A DNA stretch of 21,657 nucleotides from 20CM-2-65-7 sp035943355 (GCA_035943355.1 DASZCG010000182.1:1-21657), one strand, 5' to 3'; shown: positions 1-7,785, numbered from the stretch's first letter. Notes: generated by a model not told the origin, from the letters alone. Numbers and translations: made by a program.

Positions 1-1023
1 CGCCGCCTGCGGATCGAGTGTCGCAACTTCGGCCTCGAGCGCCTTCAAGCGCTCGACATCCTGGACGTAGGCGGCGATCGCCTCGTCGACCGCGGCCGGC
101 GTCTCCTGATCGAGGAGCTTCTCGAGCCGGCCGGTGCGGTAGCCCTCACCCTCCCACCGCAGCACCGCTTCGGTCACGCGTGCGCGCCACGCTTCGACAG
201 CTTTGCCGACGGTGAACGTCACGTCGGTCAGGAACTGGGAAAACTCGTCCGCCGAGCCGGCGCTAGATGACGCGACGGGAGATCCCGCGCTGGTGGGTGA
301 ATCGCCGGTAGGAACGCCGAGCACCTTGCGCACGTCTTCGGCATTGATCGGCGCATCGTTCACCGCCTGGAACGCGACGATCCGGTTCAGCGCCCCCATC
401 AGCTCGCGCACGTTGGGGAACTCGCTCTTGGCGACTGCCTCGAGCACGCCCGGTTGGAACGACGATCCCCGTTCCTCCGCCTTGCGGCGCAGAATGGCGA
501 CGCGCGTCTCGTAGTCCGGGATCCCCATGTCCACCACGAGGCCGCCGGAGAAGCGCGAAATCAAACGCTCGTCCAGATCGGCGATCTCGGTGGGTGGCCG
601 ATCGCTCGCCAGGACGATCTGGTGACCACTCTGCTGCAGCGCTTCCGTCAGCCTGAGCAGCTCGGCCTGCATCTCCTTGCGGTTGGTGAGGAATTGCACG
701 TCGTCCACGAGCAGCACGCCGACGTTCTGGAAGCGGCGGCGGAAGGCGTCACCCTGCCCCGCGGCGATCGCGGCGTGAAACGCCTCCACGTATTCGTCCA
801 GCGTCAGGTACTCGATGTTGAGCTGCGGGGCGAGCGTCTTGGCGGCATGGCCGATCGCCATCAGGACGTGGGTCTTCCCCAGGCCCGAGCCACTATAGAT
901 GAAGAGCGGGTTGTACGCGGAGCCGGGGTTCTCCGCGACCGTGCGGCCGGCGGTCACCGCCAGGCGATTGGCGGCGCCCACCACGAAGGTGTCGAAGGTG
1001 AAGCGCTGGTTCAGCGTGCTCAT
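1..1023 (-). CDS. DnaA-type AAA+ ATPase domain protein lacking DnaA domains I and IV (partial, runs off the left edge)
   Basis: An open frame begins with ATG at 1023 and stays open for 341 codons to the window edge, so the C-terminus is missing. Residues 4-225 read as DnaA domain III: the entry 'RFTFDTFVVG', Walker A GSGLGKTH (45-52), an initiator-specific-motif-like helix region (about 78-100), Walker B LLVDDVQF (104-111), 'ASDRPP' (139-144), a box VII arginine-finger context ISRF (R157) and a sensor 2 NVRELMGALNRI (204-215). The protein starts directly at this domain, with no domain I. After about residue 240 there is a Ser/Ala-rich linker instead of DNA-binding domain IV, then a helical segment with W-x-E-G-E-G-Y and 'RLEKLL' (about 261-341). 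The start overlaps the mglA stop as ATGA, implying co-translation. It is unlikely to be the replication initiator; a role as ATPase or adaptor in the MglA module is inferred. Domain assignment is strong, function unknown. Confidence 0.85.
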   Translation of the reverse strand, partial: MSTLNQRFTFDTFVVGAANRLAVTAGRTVAENPGSAYNPLFIYSGSGLGKTHVLMAIGHAAKTLAPQLNIEYLTLDEYVEAFHAAIAAGQGDAFRRRFQNVGVLLVDDVQFLTNRKEMQAELLRLTEALQQSGHQIVLASDRPPTEIADLDERLISRFSGGLVVDMGIPDYETRVAILRRKAEERGSSFQPGVLEAVAKSEFPNVRELMGALNRIVAFQAVNDAPINAEDVRKVLGVPTGDSPTSAGSPVASSSAGSADEFSQFLTDVTFTVGKAVEAWRARVTEAVLRWEGEGYRTGRLEKLLDQETPAAVDEAIAAYVQDVERLKALEAEVATLDPQAA

Positions 1024-1622
1024 ACCGCCGGGCTCCCTGCGGCGAGCTTCTTGAGCACGAGCTCCGAAATCCCCTTCAGCGTCTCGAAGACGCCCTTGCC
1101 ATGCAGCGCATCGGCCGAGAAGGAAGGCACGGCGCGGAAGTTGAGCGCGTCGTCCATCTCGGCGGGAGTGAGAATAAGCTCGCGTGGCAGGTCCTGCTTG
1201 TTGTACTGCATCACCAGGGGCATCGTGCGCACGTCGACGCCGTGCTCCAGCAAATTGCTCTGCAGGTTCTGCAGGCTTTCGAGATTCTCATCGAACTGGC
1301 GCGCCTGGCTGTCGCCGACGAACACGACGCCGTCGGCGCCCTGCAACACCAGGCGCCGCGTCGCGTTGTAATAGACCTGGCCGGGCACGGTATAGAGCTG
1401 GAAACGCGTCGTGAAGCCGGAGATCTGTCCCAGGTCGATCGGCAGGAAATCAAAGAACAGCGTGCGGTCGGTCTGCGTGGCGAGCGATACCATGCGCCCG
1501 CGGCGCGTCTCCGGCACCCGCTGGTAGACGTAATGAAGATTCGTGGTCTTTCCGGACCGCCCCGGTCCGTAGTAGACGATTTTGCAGGTGATCTCGCGGC
1601 TCGTGAAGTTGACCAGGGACAC
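1020..1622 (-). CDS. mglA: MglA-like small Ras/Arf-type GTPase
   Basis: This 200-aa protein closely resembles Myxococcus MglA (195 aa), a polarity GTPase controlling gliding and type IV pilus motility. Visible motifs are the P-loop GPGRSGKTT (19-27), 'TQTDRTLFFDFLP' in the switch I/beta2 region with R53, switch II 'TVPGQ' with Q82, and the guanine-specificity NKQD (141-144). R53 and Q82 fall at the same numbers as the catalytic residues known from Myxococcus MglA, so GTP hydrolysis stimulated by MglB is expected. The start is GTG at 1622, chosen because the family N-terminus (SLVNFTSREI) begins there and a GGGAG site lies 7 bases upstream. It lies 3 bases after mglB and overlaps the DnaA-like gene as ATGA. 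Cytoplasmic, recruited to the pole or membrane in its active form (family knowledge). Confidence 0.95.
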   Translation of the reverse strand: MSLVNFTSREITCKIVYYGPGRSGKTTNLHYVYQRVPETRRGRMVSLATQTDRTLFFDFLPIDLGQISGFTTRFQLYTVPGQVYYNATRRLVLQGADGVVFVGDSQARQFDENLESLQNLQSNLLEHGVDVRTMPLVMQYNKQDLPRELILTPAEMDDALNFRAVPSFSADALHGKGVFETLKGISELVLKKLAAGSPAV

Positions 1623-1625
1623 GGG

Positions 1626-2102
1626 CTATCTCCCAAACAGCGTGTTGAGGCTGTCCGTCAGCTCGCGCTCGAAGTCAGCGGCCAGCACCTGTTTCGGGAC
1701 CGCGCCCTTGGGGCTTGCCGCCCTCAAGTCCGCTGCAAGTTGCTCATAGAATAACTGCACCAAGCCCAGCGATGAAACGTCGAGATCGTAGACGGCGAGC
1801 ACGGCGAGCGAACCGCGCTCGGAGGCAAACGACGCGAGAAAGAAGCCGTGCTTCGGTCCCTGGTGGCTGAGCGCGGCGAACGGCGGCTGCTGCAGCTGCC
1901 GGGCGAGCTCGCCGGTGGAGGCGACAATCGCGGCCGCGAGCGCCGCCGCCGACATCACGTCGACCGCGCGCGAGAACCCCGACTGCGCGAGCACCTGACC
2001 AGCCGGTGTCAACACCAGAACGAGACGCACCGACGCTTCGCGCACGAAGTCGGTGAGCGGCTGCAGCGTCCAGCTCTCGACGGCGCGGGTCGGTGGACTC
2101 AT
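1626..2102 (-). CDS. mglB: MglB-like roadblock/LC7 domain protein (MglA GAP candidate)
   Basis: A 158-aa protein with one roadblock/LC7 fold over about residues 12-128, beginning 'LTDFVREASVRLVLVLTPAGQVLAQSG' in pattern (hydrophobic beta strands followed by a G-Q pair) and ending in 'SSLGLVQLFYEQLAADL'. Length and C-terminal tail match Myxococcus MglB (about 159 aa), including a terminal helix-like 'LTDSLNTLFGR' comparable to the 'DIDNLF' end of MglB. MglB dimers act as GAP for MglA at the lagging pole. The gene lies directly before mglA (3-base gap), the classic mglBA order, and its ATG overlaps the upstream roadblock gene's stop as ATGA. Calling it mglB rather than a generic roadblock protein rests on context, length and C-terminus. 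Confidence 0.85.
   Translation of the reverse strand: MSPPTRAVESWTLQPLTDFVREASVRLVLVLTPAGQVLAQSGFSRAVDVMSAAALAAAIVASTGELARQLQQPPFAALSHQGPKHGFFLASFASERGSLAVLAVYDLDVSSLGLVQLFYEQLAADLRAASPKGAVPKQVLAADFERELTDSLNTLFGR
1630..1634 (-). promoter_or_regulatory. Ribosome binding site of mglA
   Basis: The minus strand reads GGGAG, 7 bases before the GTG start at 1622, inside the end of mglB. It supports GTG over any downstream ATG, because the family-conserved N-terminus begins at that GTG. Confidence 0.6.
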
Positions 2103-2446
2103 ATGACCGCCTCGGCCGCGCGGAGCAGCTCCAGCCGCACGAGGCCGATGTTCACATCGGGCTCCGTCACGGCGACGACCAGGATACTGCCGGCAGCACT
2201 CCCACCAGGTACGACCAGCAATGCACCCTGCTCCCCCTGCAAATGCCAGAAGACGCTCGCGCCGGTCCCGGCCGCCTCCATCGCCCGGCGCAGACGTCCC
2301 GCCAGACTCGCGGCCAGCGCGGCAACGGCGCTGCCCTTGATGCCCTCCATGAGCTGCTCGGCGACGACGAGCCCGTCTTCCTCGGAGACGAGCATCGCCC
2401 CGCGCACGCCGCGCACGCGTGTGATCAGATCGAGGGCGGCGCTCAC
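2099..2446 (-). CDS. Small roadblock/LC7 domain protein
   Basis: A 115-aa single-domain roadblock/LC7 protein. The opening 'LDLITRVRGVRGAMLVSEEDGLVVAE' pattern (split: helix 1 LDLITRV, strand RGAMLVS, turn EEDG), the central helix 'AVAALAASLAGRLRRAMEA' and the closing 'DVNIGLVRLELLRAAE' are typical. It starts with GTG at 2446, overlapping the preceding stop as GTGA; longer in-frame readings run into the neighbour and add nothing roadblock-like. Roadblock proteins dimerise and regulate small GTPases. With MglB next door it could form homo- or heterodimers, comparable in role to MglC of Myxococcus, but that equivalence is inference. Confidence 0.85.
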   Translation of the reverse strand: MSAALDLITRVRGVRGAMLVSEEDGLVVAEQLMEGIKGSAVAALAASLAGRLRRAMEAAGTGASVFWHLQGEQGALLVVPGGSAAGSILVVAVTEPDVNIGLVRLELLRAAEAVI

Positions 2447-3332
2447 GTGCCTTGCTCCAGCCAGCGGCGTGCCAGCGCCGTTGCCCGCTGCGCCAGGATC
2501 GTCAGCCGTCCGAGTGGTATGCCACGCTCGCGCACCACGAGCAAGAGCGCGTCGGGCGTCGGGTGACCGAGATGCACGTTGCCGTGCTGCCCTTCGGCGG
2601 ACAGACCGTTCCACGCGCCAAGTCCCAGCAGCTTCGTGGTGCGTGCCGCCTCCTGTGAAACGCCTGCAAGGTACGCGGCAACGGCATCTGTCACATCAGT
2701 CCCGGACTTGTCTCGCAACGCCCCGCCGAGGACGCGTCCTGCACCGTCGATGAGCAGGAGGCCTTCGTTGGCACCATCGAGCCCGGCAAAGACGCGGGAC
2801 TCGTCGAGACCCGATGCGGCGGCGGCAGGTGAGGCCGGCGGAGGTGCCGCGGCGCCGGGGGAGGGGGGCGGGGGGGCGGGGGGAGCGGGGGGAGCGGCGC
2901 AGGGGCGGCACTCGGCTCCGGTGCAGGCGGGGTGACTCCGCCCCGCACCATGGCGATTGCCTGGTCGACGCTGGGGTCGTCGGGCTCGATCTTGCGCGCG
3001 GCCTCGAGGTGGGCCTCCGCCTGCGCGATGTCTCCCACCTTGAAATAAAGGAAGGCGAGCCCCTTCAGCGCGCCGGTGTGATTCGGCGCGATTTGCACCG
3101 CCATGTCCCACTCATCGAACGCGTGCTCGTAATCGTGCTTGTCGGTGAGCACGCGCGCGTACAGGTCGTGCGCGTCTGCCAGGTGCGGGTGCCGCTCCAG
3201 CCCGTTCGTCGCGACGCGCATCGCCGCGTCGAGCTGGCCCTTGCGACGCAGCGCTTCGCCGAGCCGCAGGAACACCAGGCTCTGCGGATCCTGGGCGAGC
3301 TGGGCGGAGAGAGCGCGGATCTCGTCAGCCAT
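2443..3332 (-). pseudogene. TPR-roadblock protein interrupted by a frameshift in its C-rich linker
   Basis: Two overlapping frames together make one sensible protein. The first starts with ATG at 3332 and encodes about 125 residues of TPR repeats ('LVFLRLGEALRRKGQLDAAM', 'HTGALKGLAFLYFKVGD'), then a Pro/Ala linker. The second frame continues the Pro/Ala linker and encodes a roadblock-like domain ('DESRVFAGLDGANEGLLLIDG', ending 'LARRWLEQGT') to TGA at 2443. The span is 890 bases; one added base gives 891, exactly 297 codons, so a single missing base within the C runs at 2856-2895 restores the frame. It may be a sequencing undercall, a true mutation, or slippage/-1 frameshifting. The next gene's GTGA overlap with the second frame's stop argues that the full-length product is made. 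Start overlaps the DUF4388 gene by 8 bases. Confidence 0.75.
2856..2895. repeat. G/C homopolymer-rich linker tract at the frameshift
   Basis: The plus strand here is almost all G, with runs of about 5, 6, 7, 6 and 6 separated by single A, C or AGC. On the coding strand it encodes a Pro/Ala linker in two of the frames, so the linker tolerates either reading. The run density makes base-count errors, replication slippage and G-quadruplex formation all plausible. Confidence 0.7.
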
Positions 3333-4464
3333 GAGCGAACACGCGGGCGGCCTGCCGCGCGCGCTCCACATCCGCACGCTGTGCCTCTTCCTCCGGATTG
3401 CGTGCCGCGATCCGGTCCCACTGGTCCCAGCAGGCGACGGCTTCGGCGAAGCGGCCCATCGCGACCAGCGCGAAGCCGAGCTGCCGGTGCGCGGCGGGGA
3501 GCAGCGGATCGAGCCGCACGGTGCGGCGCAATTCCTCGGCAGCCGATGACGCGTGGCCCTGAGCCAGATGGATGCGGCCGAGCAGCAGGTGCACGGTCGC
3601 ATCGTGCGGTTGCAGGCTGCCCGCCTGCTCGGCGGCCGCGCGGGCGGCATCGAAATCCTTCGCCTGCAGCGCGCGCTCCGCTTTCGCGACCAGCTCGGTG
3701 AGATCGGCCGCGGCGCTGGCGCGCTCATGCCTGGTCGTCCCCGGATCCATCAGCACGATCACCCCGGCGCTCTCGAGACCGAACAGCGTCTTCGCGACAT
3801 CGAAGTCCGACCGGCCGAGCTCGGTCGCCAGCCCGCGGACCGACCGTTCGCCGTCGATGAGCGCCAGGACCTCCCATTCGGGCGGCAGGAGATCGAGCTC
3901 CGCGCCACCGCTTTCCGGTGGGGGCGCGAGAGACGGTACCACGCCGACGTGCGGCACCCGATTCTCGATGCGCGACCACTCGTCGATCCGCCGCGCCCCT
4001 TCCATCAGGAGCGCCTCGACCGGAATGCGCACCGTGACCTCGGTCGGCACCTTGGTATCGGGCTCGTCGTTGAAGGAGAAGTAGCCTTCGTTCCAGCTCA
4101 TCACCTCGAACACCACTTCCTCGATCTGAAAGCGAACCTGCCGCTCCACCTCGCGCTGCGTGATCACGCCGAGCGCCACGAGGATCTCGCCCAGGCGGCG
4201 CTTATCGCCCTGGCGCTGCTGCATATCGCGCGCGCGCTCGAGGTCGGCGTCGGTGATCTTCCCGGTCCGTAGCAGCATGGCGCCCAGCGGATGGGGATTG
4301 CTGCGGATTTCCGCCAAGACGACGCCGCCCTTGTCGAAGTAGATCGTCCCCTCGTTGTGACGCAGCTCCGACGTGACGCGCAGCGCGCCCGTCTTGCGGC
4401 TCAAGTCGAGCAGCTGGAAGACATCGTGGATGCCGAGCTCGCGAAGCGGTCCCTCGATCGCCAT
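3325..4464 (-). CDS. DUF4388 (PATAN-like) domain protein with C-terminal TPRs
   Basis: A 379-aa cytosolic protein. Residues 1 to about 135 are a DUF4388 domain: 'LRELGIHDVFQLLDLSRKTG', 'GTIYFDKGGVVLAEI', 'LGAMLLRTGKIT', with the helical insertion 'LGEILVALGVITQREVE' and the closing 'WNEGYFSFNDE'. Residues about 190-240 look like a small winged-helix-type region (LLPPEWEVLALIDGERSVRG in pattern). Residues about 255-350 carry TPR-like helices. DUF4388/PATAN domains occur in response regulators such as cyanobacterial PatA and in MglA-associated clusters, where protein-protein signalling roles are proposed. The ATG at 4464 overlaps the upstream TPR gene's stop as TGATG. A scaffold linking the Che proteins to the MglA switch is my inference. 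Confidence 0.85.
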   Translation of the reverse strand: MAIEGPLRELGIHDVFQLLDLSRKTGALRVTSELRHNEGTIYFDKGGVVLAEIRSNPHPLGAMLLRTGKITDADLERARDMQQRQGDKRRLGEILVALGVITQREVERQVRFQIEEVVFEVMSWNEGYFSFNDEPDTKVPTEVTVRIPVEALLMEGARRIDEWSRIENRVPHVGVVPSLAPPPESGGAELDLLPPEWEVLALIDGERSVRGLATELGRSDFDVAKTLFGLESAGVIVLMDPGTTRHERASAAADLTELVAKAERALQAKDFDAARAAAEQAGSLQPHDATVHLLLGRIHLAQGHASSAAEELRRTVRLDPLLPAAHRQLGFALVAMGRFAEAVACWDQWDRIAARNPEEEAQRADVERARQAARVFAHG

Positions 4465-7163
4465 CAGGCCGCGTCCGGCGTCGTGAAGATGTGCTGCAGG
4501 TCGAGCGCGGTGCGCGCATGCTGGCGCGCGCGCTGGGCGAACGTGCCGCCGGGGTCGATGCGCGTGACCCGCTCCCAGGCGTCGACGGCCTCCGCGTAGC
4601 GCTGCAGCCGGGCGAGCGTGGCGCCCAGGTAAAACAGCGCGCTGGTGTGCTCGATGTCGAACTTGAGCACCCGTCGGAACGCCTCGAGCGCCTCCGCATT
4701 GCGTTTGTCGTCGAGCAGCGCCCGGCCGAGCAGCAGCAGCGCGTCGAGATCGTACGGATCCTGCTCCAGCATGTCCGCGAGCCGCACGACGGCCGATGGC
4801 ACGCTCCCGGTGCGCCGCAACAAGTCGGCAAGCGCGAGCGACGCCTCGTGAAAGGTGGGCAGCGCCTCCAGCGCCGCTTCGTAGGCGCGCTCCGCGTGCG
4901 GCCATTCTTCGTCCTGCTCGTGCAGCCGGCCCAGATCGAGCCACACTTGCACGAAGCCCTGATCGAGCTCGAGCGCCGCGCGGTACGCTTGCCGCGCGCC
5001 CTGCCGGTCGCCGACCTTGAGCGCGATGTCGCCCTGCAGCTTGTGCAGATCGGCTCGGGCGGGGGCGCGGGTTTGGGCCTCGCGCAGCGCGGTCAGCGCG
5101 CCGGCGGCATCGCCGGTCGCGGCCCGCGCCCTGGCCACGGCGACCAGCACCTCGACGTCCCCGGGCGTCTTGGCCACGAGCGCTTCGGCGAGCGGCAGGG
5201 CTTCGGCGGGCCGTTGCATGGCGAGCAGGCTCTTCACTTCGCCGAGCGCCGCGGCGGCATTGGCAGCGTCCAGCGTGCGCGCCTCGCGATAGCGCTCCAG
5301 CGCCTCGCCATGCAATCCCCGCCGCCCGTAACTGTCGCCCACCAATGTCGCCGCCTGGCCGGGATCGGCGCCGCGCTGCACGGCGCGCATCGCCTCCGCG
5401 ACCGCCAGGTCCATCATCCCCTTGCTGACGTAGTCACGCGCCAACGCCAGCGGATCTTCCGGTTTCTTCGCGATACCCCGGGCAGCGGGCTGCGGCGCCG
5501 TCGCGGCCGGCGTCAGCTCCTTGAAGATGTTGTCGAGCAGCCGCTGATCGAACGCAAATTCGCCGCTCAGGTTGTCGGCGGCGACATCGGCGGAGATCTC
5601 CGGAACAATACCGATCGAGACGGTCTCGTACTGCAGATCGATCGCGAGCGCGAATTTCTGCGAGACGTAGTAGGGATCGAGCTCCAGGGCGCGCTTGGTG
5701 GCGCGCAACGCGCCGTCGAAGTCGCCGAGGTTCGAGAGCGTGAAGCTCAGGTTGTAATGCGCGCCCGCGTTCTGCGGATCGGCTTCGACCGCGTGCCCGA
5801 ACGCGTTGCGCGCGTCCGCAAAGCGCCTCAGCTCGACGAGCACGAGCCCGACGCCGTTCCACGCGGGCGCCGATGCGGGCTGCTCCGCCAGGACCTGGCG
5901 GTACGCCTCGAGCGCGAGCTGGAAGCGCCGGAGATGCGTGAGCAGCAGCGCGAGGTTGAGCCGGGCGGCGGCAAATGCCGGCGCGAGCTGCAACGCCTTG
6001 CGGAAGGCCTCGATCGCATCTTCGCTGTCGCGCTGATGCGCGAGCACGACACCGACGTTGTTCCACGCCAGCGCGTAGCGCGGATCGACGTCCGTCGCCT
6101 GACGATAGGACGCCAGTGCCTCGTCCTTGCGTCCCGCCTGATGCAGCACCACACCCCGCTCGTTCCACAGCTTCGGCGAGTCGGGGACCTCGTGAATCAG
6201 CGATTCATACAGCTCGAGCGCGTCGGCGAAGTCGCGCTTGAGCAGATACACTTCCGCCATCGCCTGGCGGACGAGCCGCCGGTCCTCGCCGCGCTCGATC
6301 GCGAGCCGATATTCGCGCAGCGCCTCGGTGTAATAGCCCTTCTGGCGGAACGCGAGGCCGAGGTTGTGGTGCGCCAGCTCGTGGCCTTCGGCCACTTCGG
6401 GGGCGGGCTCCACCCGCAGACGGTTCTCGGCCGACCGCCGCTCGGCCCGATACCGCTCCAGCGACAGATTCGTCTGGGCGCGGGCGAGCGGCGGGTTCAG
6501 TTGAATGGCCCGCTTGGACGCCGCGCGCGCGTCCTGGTGGCGGCCCATGTCGCCAAGCACGAAGGCCATCAGGTAATGCGCGTTGGCGTTGTCGGGATTC
6601 AGCGACACCGCGCGCTCGAGCGCGGCGAGCGCCGGCTCGTTCAGCCCGCGGTTGTAGTAGACCTCGCCCAGGTAGAACTGCACCACGCTCGAGTCGGGCT
6701 CCTGCTCCACGGCGCGAATGAACCACTCGGTCGCGACTTCCAGCCGGCCGCGCGCCTTCTCGGCGAGGCCCAGCTGAATGATCGCGGCCACATCGTGCGG
6801 TTTGTGCGCGAGCATCTGCTCGAATTCCGCGACCGCGTCGTCGAAGGCGCCGATGATCGCGTAGGTGCGGCCCAGCTCCCAGCGGGCGTCGCGCTCGTCG
6901 GGCGCCTGGCGCAGCCGCTCCTGCAGCTCCGCCACACGCCGGTCGTAAAAGCCGGTGTTGTGGTAGGCGATCTCGAGGTTGCGCTGCGCGACCTGCATGC
7001 GCGAATCGAGCTCCAGCGCGCGGGTGAACTGCTCGATGGCCTCGGGAACGAGGCCTTTTTGGTAATAGAGAACGCCGAGGTTGTTGTGCGCGCCCGCGTC
7101 CGACGGGTCGATCCGGCGGGCAAAGGACCTCAACACCGTGAGGTCGCGCTCCGAGACGATCAA
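4464..7163 (-). CDS. Giant TPR-repeat scaffold protein
   Basis: An 899-aa protein composed almost wholly of tetratricopeptide repeats: one array at about residues 22-500 (for example 'AHNNLGVLYYQKG', 'LAWNNVGVVLAHQRD', 'AGAHYNLSFTLSNLGDFDGA') and a second at about 570-880. They are separated by a non-TPR segment at about 500-570 with 'YYVSQKFALAIDLQYE', a 'NLSGEFAFD' stretch and an Ala/Pro linker. No signal peptide or membrane segment is seen, so it is cytosolic. The start is set at TTG 7163, which overlaps the cheC stop as TTGA; no ATG or GTG lies near a good ribosome site and the first TPR follows at once. TPR superhelices bind partner proteins; candidate partners are CheA/CheC and the DUF4388 protein. 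No enzymatic motif is visible. Confidence 0.85.
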   Translation of the reverse strand: MIVSERDLTVLRSFARRIDPSDAGAHNNLGVLYYQKGLVPEAIEQFTRALELDSRMQVAQRNLEIAYHNTGFYDRRVAELQERLRQAPDERDARWELGRTYAIIGAFDDAVAEFEQMLAHKPHDVAAIIQLGLAEKARGRLEVATEWFIRAVEQEPDSSVVQFYLGEVYYNRGLNEPALAALERAVSLNPDNANAHYLMAFVLGDMGRHQDARAASKRAIQLNPPLARAQTNLSLERYRAERRSAENRLRVEPAPEVAEGHELAHHNLGLAFRQKGYYTEALREYRLAIERGEDRRLVRQAMAEVYLLKRDFADALELYESLIHEVPDSPKLWNERGVVLHQAGRKDEALASYRQATDVDPRYALAWNNVGVVLAHQRDSEDAIEAFRKALQLAPAFAAARLNLALLLTHLRRFQLALEAYRQVLAEQPASAPAWNGVGLVLVELRRFADARNAFGHAVEADPQNAGAHYNLSFTLSNLGDFDGALRATKRALELDPYYVSQKFALAIDLQYETVSIGIVPEISADVAADNLSGEFAFDQRLLDNIFKELTPAATAPQPAARGIAKKPEDPLALARDYVSKGMMDLAVAEAMRAVQRGADPGQAATLVGDSYGRRGLHGEALERYREARTLDAANAAAALGEVKSLLAMQRPAEALPLAEALVAKTPGDVEVLVAVARARAATGDAAGALTALREAQTRAPARADLHKLQGDIALKVGDRQGARQAYRAALELDQGFVQVWLDLGRLHEQDEEWPHAERAYEAALEALPTFHEASLALADLLRRTGSVPSAVVRLADMLEQDPYDLDALLLLGRALLDDKRNAEALEAFRRVLKFDIEHTSALFYLGATLARLQRYAEAVDAWERVTRIDPGGTFAQRARQHARTALDLQHIFTTPDAA

Positions 7164-7777
7164 GTCAGGCGGATGGCGTCGAAGATGGCCTTGAGGGACG
7201 CCAGATCGGGCAGGAGCAGGAAGTGGCCGCGCAGCCCGTCCTGCGCATCGATGTTGAACTTCGTCTCGACACAAAACACAAAATCACGGTCGTGCCCGAA
7301 GTTCAAATAGGTCGTGGTCAGGACGGCCGCCGACAGATCGACCACCAGGCTCGGCACCGACGGCAGGAGCAGCATGCCCATGAACTCGGACAGCGCGTTC
7401 ATGTAGGCGCCCGAGAGGATGTTGCCGGCTTCCTTCAGACAGGACTGCTCGATCGTCTCGAACGCCTGCGTCGTTCCGAGCGGGCGCTTGAGCAGCATGT
7501 CGCATACCTGGCGGGCGACGGGTTCGGGAAACAGCAGCAGCGTGCGTCCGGTCAAATCGCCGAGCATGTGCATCAAGACGGCGGCGACGACTTCCTGCGG
7601 ATCGCCGATCAGCCCCGGCACCTCTTCGAGCCGGGCGATCGTCACCTTGGGCACCGAAATCATGATGCGGCGGTGCGTCAGCTGCGACAGCGCCGTCGCG
7701 GCGTGGCCCGCGCCGATGTTGGCAACCTCTTTGAGCGCGTCGAGCTGCAGCGCTTTCAGATCACGAACATCTTCCAA
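7160..7777 (-). CDS. cheC: CheC-type CheY-P phosphatase
   Basis: A 205-aa CheC-family protein (CheC/CheX/FliY class) that dephosphorylates CheY-P. Both copies of the [D/S]-x3-E-x2-N-x22-P active-site signature are intact: D13-E17-N20-P43 and S112-E116-N119-P142. The start is uncertain. I choose TTG at 7777 because it gives the usual family N-terminus (short lead, then LKALQLDALKEVANIG) and has GGGAG 6 bases upstream. ATGs at 7834 and 7870 are in frame but read through an 11-G run and add a low-complexity leader. It follows cheA and its stop overlaps the giant TPR gene's TTG. No cheD is nearby, although CheC is often paired with CheD. Confidence 0.92.
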   Translation of the reverse strand: MEDVRDLKALQLDALKEVANIGAGHAATALSQLTHRRIMISVPKVTIARLEEVPGLIGDPQEVVAAVLMHMLGDLTGRTLLLFPEPVARQVCDMLLKRPLGTTQAFETIEQSCLKEAGNILSGAYMNALSEFMGMLLLPSVPSLVVDLSAAVLTTTYLNFGHDRDFVFCVETKFNIDAQDGLRGHFLLLPDLASLKAIFDAIRLT

Positions 7778-7785
7778 GATCCGCT

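Noticed and set aside
1..1023. The replication initiator dnaA and a nearby oriC
   Set aside because: Domain I is absent, domain IV does not follow where expected, there is no dnaN/recF/gyrB neighbour and no DnaA-box-rich intergenic region; the gene is coupled to mglA.
4491..7310. A 939-codon open frame on the plus strand
   Set aside because: It is antisense to the giant TPR gene and results from high GC at third positions; its translation is Arg/Leu/Val/Glu/Gln-rich with no domain, while the minus strand gives clear TPRs.
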